NCBI GenBank assembly: GCA_944376335.1
Contig: CALWCH010000002.1
Span: 62,001 to 126,000, forward strand
Length of the DNA: 64,000 nt
Source: an uncultured Clostridia bacterium
GTDB taxonomy: Bacteria > Bacillota > Clostridia > Christensenellales > Borkfalkiaceae
Reading direction: 5' to 3'
The notes beneath the pieces were generated by a model, which ran no database searches, was not told the origin of the DNA, and saw only the letters and a list, made by a program, of their open reading frames with translations. Positions 59,689 to 64,000 of the stretch are shown here, piece after piece (within the stretch, counting starts at the first letter, position 1; each line of letters begins with the position of its first letter). Made by a program: the position numbers and the translations under genes.

Positions 59689-61641
59689 TCATTTCTTTTT
59701 TCCGCTCTTTTTCGCCTTTCGCTTCTCCCAGCTCATGCTGTTGCCCGTATTGGTGCGGTAGGAAGGGTCCTTGCGTTTGACCTTATAAAACACGGCGGTA
59801 TCTTGAAGGCCGCCCGCTTTGACGACGATCTCGTTTTTCTCTTCGAGATTGAGTTTGCACTTATAGACCTTGCCGCCCTTCTCGGGCGCGGGGGATGCGA
59901 CGAGCCTTCCGTTGTTGTAAATTTCCACCTGTCCGACGTTGGAATAGACGGTGACAAAAGCCGTCCTGCCCGTGCGGTTTATAAAGCGCTTGCCGCAAAG
60001 GTGCAGCACCTTCTCCTTGGACCAGTACGCCTTGTAGAGGTAGAAGGCGTCCTTCTTCGTCTTTCTGTCGAAGGTGACGAGCCCCTTGTGGTTGCGCCCC
60101 GGCTCGCCGCCCTGGTTGCGCGCATCGGCGGCGAAGTCGAACATATTCCACACATGCGTCGCCCAAAGGCAGGGATTGCGCGCGAAGAATTCCAGCATAT
60201 ATTCATGATAGAGCGCCTGATATTCCTCGCTGTTGTCGAAGCGCTGCGGTCTTGCCGCGTGTAAGTTGGGCATCCCCTCCGCGCCGTATTCGGAGATGCC
60301 GACCGCGCGGTCAGGATACTTCTTTTTGAATTTTTTCAGCCACGCGTCATTTAACGAAAGCCCCGGGCAGTACCACCCGAAATAGAGATTCCAGCTCTCG
60401 ACATCCCCGATGTGCGCCGTCGGAATGTCGACGGAACTTCCCATATAGTTTGCCGTTGTCGTCAGCCGATGCGGATCGAGCGTATGGCAGAGCTCGTTGA
60501 GGCGGCGGTGCGTCTGCAGCATATCCTCTTTATCGCCCTTCTTCATCGTGATCTCGTTGGAAAGCCCCCAAAAACAGATGGACGGGTGGTTGTACTGCTG
60601 CAGGATGAGCTCTCTCATCTGGCTCTCGGCGTTCTCATTGCCGCCCTTCATGTGGCGGGAGATATACGGGATCTCCGCCCAGACGACGAGCCCCGCCCGA
60701 TCGCACAGCTCATAGAAGTAATCGTCGTGCTGATAGTGCGCGAGCCGCACGGTGTTGGCGCCCAACTCCAAAATGAGCCGCGTGTCCTCCTCGTGCTCCG
60801 CCTTGGTGAGCGCATTGCCGAGCTGCGGCCTGTCCTGATGGCGGCACACGCCGCGCAAGGGATAGCTTTCTCCGTTGAGGAAGAATCCCTTCTCGGGGTC
60901 GGCGCGGAAGGTGCGGAAGCCGAAAGCAGCGCATATCTCGTCCGCCTTCTCGCCCTCGCAGTAGAGCGAGGCGACGGCGCGGTAGAGGTACGGGTCTTGA
61001 ACGCCGTTCCAAAGATGAACATTTTTTATGACCGCCGTTTCGCCGTTTTCAAGTTCGGCGACGCAATTCCCCTCGCCGTCGAAGATTTGGATCTTCACTT
61101 CCCCTTCGCCCGCGGGATAGGCGGTTACGGTGACGCGCCCGTCCTTTCCCTCGACGAGGGGGTCGATCTTGATGGGGCTCGCGCCGTAATATTCCAAGTC
61201 GAAGTGCGACTTGTCGACGCAGATGAGGTTGACGTCGCGGTAGATGCCGCCGTAGAAGGTGAAGTCCGCCTCCTGCGGATACACCCTGTCGTTGATGGAG
61301 TTGTCCACTTCCACCTTGATGAGGTTTTCATCCTTTAAGAAGGGCGTGATGTTGCAGCGGAAGGCGGAATATCCTCCGTCGTGGCTGCCCGCTCTCTCGC
61401 CGTTGACGTAGACGACCGCCGAGGCATTGACGCCCTTGAATTCGAGATACACCGCCCCGCCCTCGGGGAAGCTCGGCCTTTTCAGCCTCTTAAAATAGGT
61501 GCAGGTGCCGCGGAAGTAATCGTTGCCGCCGTCCTGCCCGTCCTCGCCGTTCCAAGTGTGGGGAAGGTCGATGCGCTGCTTTTTGCCGTTCTCGCCGTGT
61601 ACAAATTCCCAATCGCGGTTGATGTTTGAAACTGTCTTCAT
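59689..61641 (-). CDS. GH2 family glycoside hydrolase (beta-galactosidase type)
   Basis: 650 residues, no signal peptide. Sugar-binding jelly roll (WEFVHGENGKKQRIDLPHTW, GGNDYFRGTCTYFKR), immunoglobulin-like domain, and barrel with acid/base Glu in FWGLSNEITMKKG and nucleophile Glu in AVGISEYGAEG. HTWN and the end motif WNMFDFAADARNQGG fit short beta-galactosidases, though beta-glucuronidase cannot be excluded. The C-terminus is basic (KRKAKKSGKKK). It follows the GPH transporter gene and probably hydrolyses the imported glycoside in the cytoplasm. Confidence 0.88.
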   Translation of the reverse strand: MKTVSNINRDWEFVHGENGKKQRIDLPHTWNGEDGQDGGNDYFRGTCTYFKRLKRPSFPEGGAVYLEFKGVNASAVVYVNGERAGSHDGGYSAFRCNITPFLKDENLIKVEVDNSINDRVYPQEADFTFYGGIYRDVNLICVDKSHFDLEYYGASPIKIDPLVEGKDGRVTVTAYPAGEGEVKIQIFDGEGNCVAELENGETAVIKNVHLWNGVQDPYLYRAVASLYCEGEKADEICAAFGFRTFRADPEKGFFLNGESYPLRGVCRHQDRPQLGNALTKAEHEEDTRLILELGANTVRLAHYQHDDYFYELCDRAGLVVWAEIPYISRHMKGGNENAESQMRELILQQYNHPSICFWGLSNEITMKKGDKEDMLQTHRRLNELCHTLDPHRLTTTANYMGSSVDIPTAHIGDVESWNLYFGWYCPGLSLNDAWLKKFKKKYPDRAVGISEYGAEGMPNLHAARPQRFDNSEEYQALYHEYMLEFFARNPCLWATHVWNMFDFAADARNQGGEPGRNHKGLVTFDRKTKKDAFYLYKAYWSKEKVLHLCGKRFINRTGRTAFVTVYSNVGQVEIYNNGRLVASPAPEKGGKVYKCKLNLEEKNEIVVKAGGLQDTAVFYKVKRKDPSYRTNTGNSMSWEKRKAKKSGKKK

Positions 61642-61665
61642 GGTGCTCTCCCGAAAGCCTGCACT

Positions 61666-61688
61666 GCCCGCCGTGAAATACGGCGGGC
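61666..61688 (-). other. Intercistronic hairpin between transporter and GH2 genes
   Basis: GCCCGCCGT and ACGGCGGGC form a perfect 9-bp stem with a 5-base loop, without a U-run. Likely an mRNA processing or stability element between the two genes. Confidence 0.65.
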
Positions 61689-61707
61689 GGGTGCGGAAAG
61701 TTCTCTG

Positions 61708-63684
61708 TTATGCGCGGTGCTTTTGTTCGTCCTTTTGCATCCAGGCGCGGAAGGCGTTATATTTCTGCATTTCCGACTTATACCAAGCCTCGGCCTCCGC
61801 CTGCTTTTCGGCTTTCTTCCTTTCGATGGCGGCGAAGTACTTTTCGTTCTCTTCCTCGAAGTCAAGGCCCCTCTTTTTGCAGCGGACTTTGAGGGCGGCG
61901 ATGCGGCGCGCCTCTTTCTCCTGCGCCTTTTGGGCGCGGGCGGCTGCCTTCTCTTCAGCCTTGCGCTTCTTTTCCGCCTGTTTTTCTTCCCAAGCCTTGT
62001 CGGCAGCTGCCTTTTGGACGAGGTACTTTTCGTTCTCCGTCTCAAAGTCGAGCCCCTTCTTGCGGCAAAGTTCCTGAAGGTCTTGAATGCGGTTCTCCTC
62101 GTGCTCCTTTTTGGCCTCTTCACGCTCGAGGGCGTCCTGCACTTCGGGCTCTATCCACGTCTCGCCGCGGGCAAGCACCGCCTCCCTCTTGCGTTTTAAC
62201 AGTTCCGCCTTGATCTGCGGCATGCGCTTTTCCACATTGACGAAGGGCAGGAGCACGACGTATGCCGTCGCGAGGATGATATCGAAGAGGTAGAAGCTCA
62301 TCGCCATGAAATTTCTCACGTTTTCGGGGGGAACGGGCATGACGTCGAGGTTATCCGTAAAGCCCATCTGAAGGAGCAGGGACTCATACCCGCCCGCGAA
62401 GGGCGCATAGATGAGCGACTGTACCGCGCCGATGATGCCGATACCGAGCAGGCCCTCCACGCGCAGCCCCGAGCGGAATTCCACGTCGTCGAAGGCATAA
62501 TAGGTGAGCATGACGAGGATATAGGAATTGGGCAGCCAGCCGAAATTCCGAAGGAAGCCGCCGATGAGCGCGGGTACCATCTGATCGGGGAACATCCATC
62601 CGAGGGCACTCCCTACAAGGACGAGCGCATAGCCGCCGATCGAGAGGTTCTTGACGCCCACCTTCTTGGAGATGGGATAGATGATGAACGCACCGATGCC
62701 GAGCGGCACGCCCGTGACGATCTGGTAGATCATCTGCATGGAGGGGTTCTCCACGCCGCCCAGAAGGTATTGGATGTAGTAATATTGCACGTTGCCGCCC
62801 TTGAAGTTGTCGAGGATGGTCCCGAGCGTCGTGAGGACGAGCATGATCATATAGAAGCGGTTAGAAAAGAGCGCCTTGAACTGCGCCTTTAAGGGCACTT
62901 TGTTGGCGTTTCCCCCTTTCGACTCGAGGTTGGCATCCTCGATGACGCGCTCCTTCGTGTAGAAGTACTCCATCAGAATGAGAGGCAGCGATAGGACGGA
63001 GAGGACGATCATGAGGACGGCATAGCCCGAAATGTCGTCCTGCAGCCAGAAGGGCACGAGAACGGAGTTGACGATCATGCCGATGAGAATGCCCGAGATC
63101 AAAGTCCAGCACAATTTTCTCATGAAGGAGACCGACTGCTTCTCGATGGGATCGCGCGTCGTCACGGAGACGATGTTGTCGCGGAACACATAGAAGAAGG
63201 ACGCGCCGATAAGATTGTAGCAGGCGAGCATGATGAAGAAGTACACCCAATATGCCTCGCCGAAGAGGTTGGGAGAAAACAGGAAGATGAGTGCCCCGAT
63301 GACGACGCTCGCAAGGCTGTAGATGAGGTACCACGGGCGGAAACGCCCCTGCTTGCACGCCGTGTGTGAGACGAGCCACGAGTTGAGCAGCGCCACCCCG
63401 ACGCCCACGAACTTGATGATCATCATGACGAGCTGATACTGCTCGCCGAGCGCCGCCGACATGGGGTCGGTGACGCCGTCCGCGGCGGGATAGGTGAGCC
63501 CCACCATCTGCATGAAGAATTTCTCGACAAGCGCCGCAATGGTGTTGACGATGAAGATCATGCCGAGAGGGCCGATGAGATGGCCCAATATCTTCTCCTT
63601 CTTGGTGACCGCGCGCGTCTTGCAGCGCGAGTCGAGCGCCTTGGCATTGAAGATACCCTTTTGCAGTAAATTGATCTCTTTCAT
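61708..63684 (-). CDS. GPH/MFS sugar transporter with a repeated charged C-terminal tail
   Basis: 658 residues. About 12 membrane segments lie between residues 30 and 490, with the GPH pattern GHLIGPLGMIFIVNTIAALV and RFRPWYLIYSLASVV. A cytosolic tail of about 160 residues follows, unusually long for the family, rich in Lys, Glu and Ala. It contains a duplicated unit: LQELCRKKGLDFETENEKYL and LKVRCKKRGLDFEEENEKYF. Paired with the GH2 enzyme it likely imports a beta-linked glycoside by cation symport. Start preceded by GGAGGAG. Confidence 0.88.
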   Translation of the reverse strand: MKEINLLQKGIFNAKALDSRCKTRAVTKKEKILGHLIGPLGMIFIVNTIAALVEKFFMQMVGLTYPAADGVTDPMSAALGEQYQLVMMIIKFVGVGVALLNSWLVSHTACKQGRFRPWYLIYSLASVVIGALIFLFSPNLFGEAYWVYFFIMLACYNLIGASFFYVFRDNIVSVTTRDPIEKQSVSFMRKLCWTLISGILIGMIVNSVLVPFWLQDDISGYAVLMIVLSVLSLPLILMEYFYTKERVIEDANLESKGGNANKVPLKAQFKALFSNRFYMIMLVLTTLGTILDNFKGGNVQYYYIQYLLGGVENPSMQMIYQIVTGVPLGIGAFIIYPISKKVGVKNLSIGGYALVLVGSALGWMFPDQMVPALIGGFLRNFGWLPNSYILVMLTYYAFDDVEFRSGLRVEGLLGIGIIGAVQSLIYAPFAGGYESLLLQMGFTDNLDVMPVPPENVRNFMAMSFYLFDIILATAYVVLLPFVNVEKRMPQIKAELLKRKREAVLARGETWIEPEVQDALEREEAKKEHEENRIQDLQELCRKKGLDFETENEKYLVQKAAADKAWEEKQAEKKRKAEEKAAARAQKAQEKEARRIAALKVRCKKRGLDFEEENEKYFAAIERKKAEKQAEAEAWYKSEMQKYNAFRAWMQKDEQKHRA

Positions 63685-63937
63685 GCTTTCTCCTCCATCA
63701 TATCGCCCGAAGACGGTATTTCGAAATGAAAATTATTCCCGCAGTGAATCGTCGCTTTGCGAACAATTTTCCATCCATGATAATATTGTACAGTCCAGAA
63801 TGTCATTCGTATTGCAGATGAGTCCTAAATTTTGCAAAATCGTATCGCATTTGGAAAATAAAGGACAAATGCGCTGCCTTTCGGCAGACAAACCCTATCA
63901 CAGCACAGTGCCGCCGTTTCGACGGAAGAGAAGGAAA
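63685..63937. other. Upstream region of the transporter gene
   Basis: AT-rich, no gene seen on either strand. It must contain the promoter of the minus-strand transporter-GH2 operon; a TACAAT-like -10 (about 63785-63790, minus strand) is visible, but I cannot define a good -35 or a regulator site. Confidence 0.4.
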
Positions 63938-63960
63938 ACCCGCGCAGTACACGCGGGCTC
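63937..63960 (-). terminator. Terminator of a minus-strand gene at the window edge
   Basis: On the minus strand CCCGCG and CGCGGG form a stem followed by TTTTCC. It lies just after the apparent stop codon at 63970-63972. Confidence 0.65.
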
Positions 63961-63969
63961 TCGGCTATT

Positions 63970-64000
63970 TTATTTGGTTTTCATCAGATGGCGCACACCT
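63970..64000 (-). CDS. Possible 3' end of a minus-strand gene
   Basis: Only nine codons are inside the window, ending VRHLMKTK-stop just before a terminator. A second frame also ends nearby (stop at about 63966), so the reading frame is not certain. Nothing can be said about function. Confidence 0.3.
   Translation of the reverse strand, partial: GVRHLMKTK

Overview
This is a roughly 58% GC (estimated by eye) chromosomal segment from an endospore-forming member of the Clostridia. The evidence is the spoIIIA operon tail, spoIVB, spoIVA, gerW/ytfJ with ytfI, a dacF-type carboxypeptidase, an IspH-S1 fusion, paired GlgC/GlgD, lexA/hflX, and canonical TTGACA-17-TATAAT promoters. The exact genus cannot be read from the sequence.

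Layout. 1-11.8 kb (+): end of spoIIIA (AF-AG-AH), then Asp23, nusB, folD, ispA, dxs, tlyA, nadK, argR, recN, spoIVB and a D-Ala-D-Ala carboxypeptidase. This is the Bacillus-type spoIIIA-to-spoIVB order without accBC, xseAB or spo0A. 11.9-18.7 kb (+): lysA, an Lsa-type ABC-F gene behind a leader-peptide attenuator, htpG, a cold-shock gene and murC. 18.8-21.1 kb: DUF815 ATPase (-) divergent from ilvC. 21.4-32.0 kb (+): a complete glycogen operon, glgB-glgC-glgD-glgA-glgP plus a GH13 amylase. 32.1-33.4 kb: an AT-rich ~1 kb island bounded by a perfect 24-bp direct repeat, carrying a phage-type repressor, three operators and a divergent set of small genes. 33.4-36.7 kb (+): tyrosine recombinase, hflX and lexA, with a Cys-rich small gene on the opposite strand. 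36.7-54.4 kb (-): rluB-type synthase, carboxypeptidase, gerW/ytfI, scpA/scpB/M50 protease, aroH-cmk fusion/plsC/ispH-rpsA, a flavoprotein, spoIVA, cupin, HEAT and TPR proteins, Hsp33, a methyltransferase and a membrane protein. 54.5-57.6 kb (+): lysine riboswitch followed by asd-dapA-dapB. 57.7-59.6 kb: tRNA-Thr(GGU), then decayed accessory DNA (IS200-like remnant, ABC transporter remnant, truncated histidine kinase). 59.7-63.7 kb (-): GPH sugar transporter and GH2 glycosidase operon.

How the parts work together. Isoprenoid supply is represented by dxs, ispH and ispA. Lysine/DAP synthesis is split between the riboswitch-controlled asd-dapA-dapB and a separately promoted lysA; with murC and two PBP5-like carboxypeptidases this feeds peptidoglycan and spore cortex. 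Glycogen synthesis and breakdown sit in one transcription unit, ended by a terminator that is itself a copy of a dispersed repeat.

Most interesting: (1) a 25-bp AT-rich palindromic element present five times, three just after stop codons and two inside genes in the same reading frame, with compensatory base changes; (2) the repeat-bounded island with a three-operator switch; (3) an MRL leader-peptide attenuator before the ABC-F gene; (4) three genes whose -10 boxes sit so close to the start codon that their mRNAs should be leaderless; (5) oppositely charged disordered tails on GlgB and GlgA.
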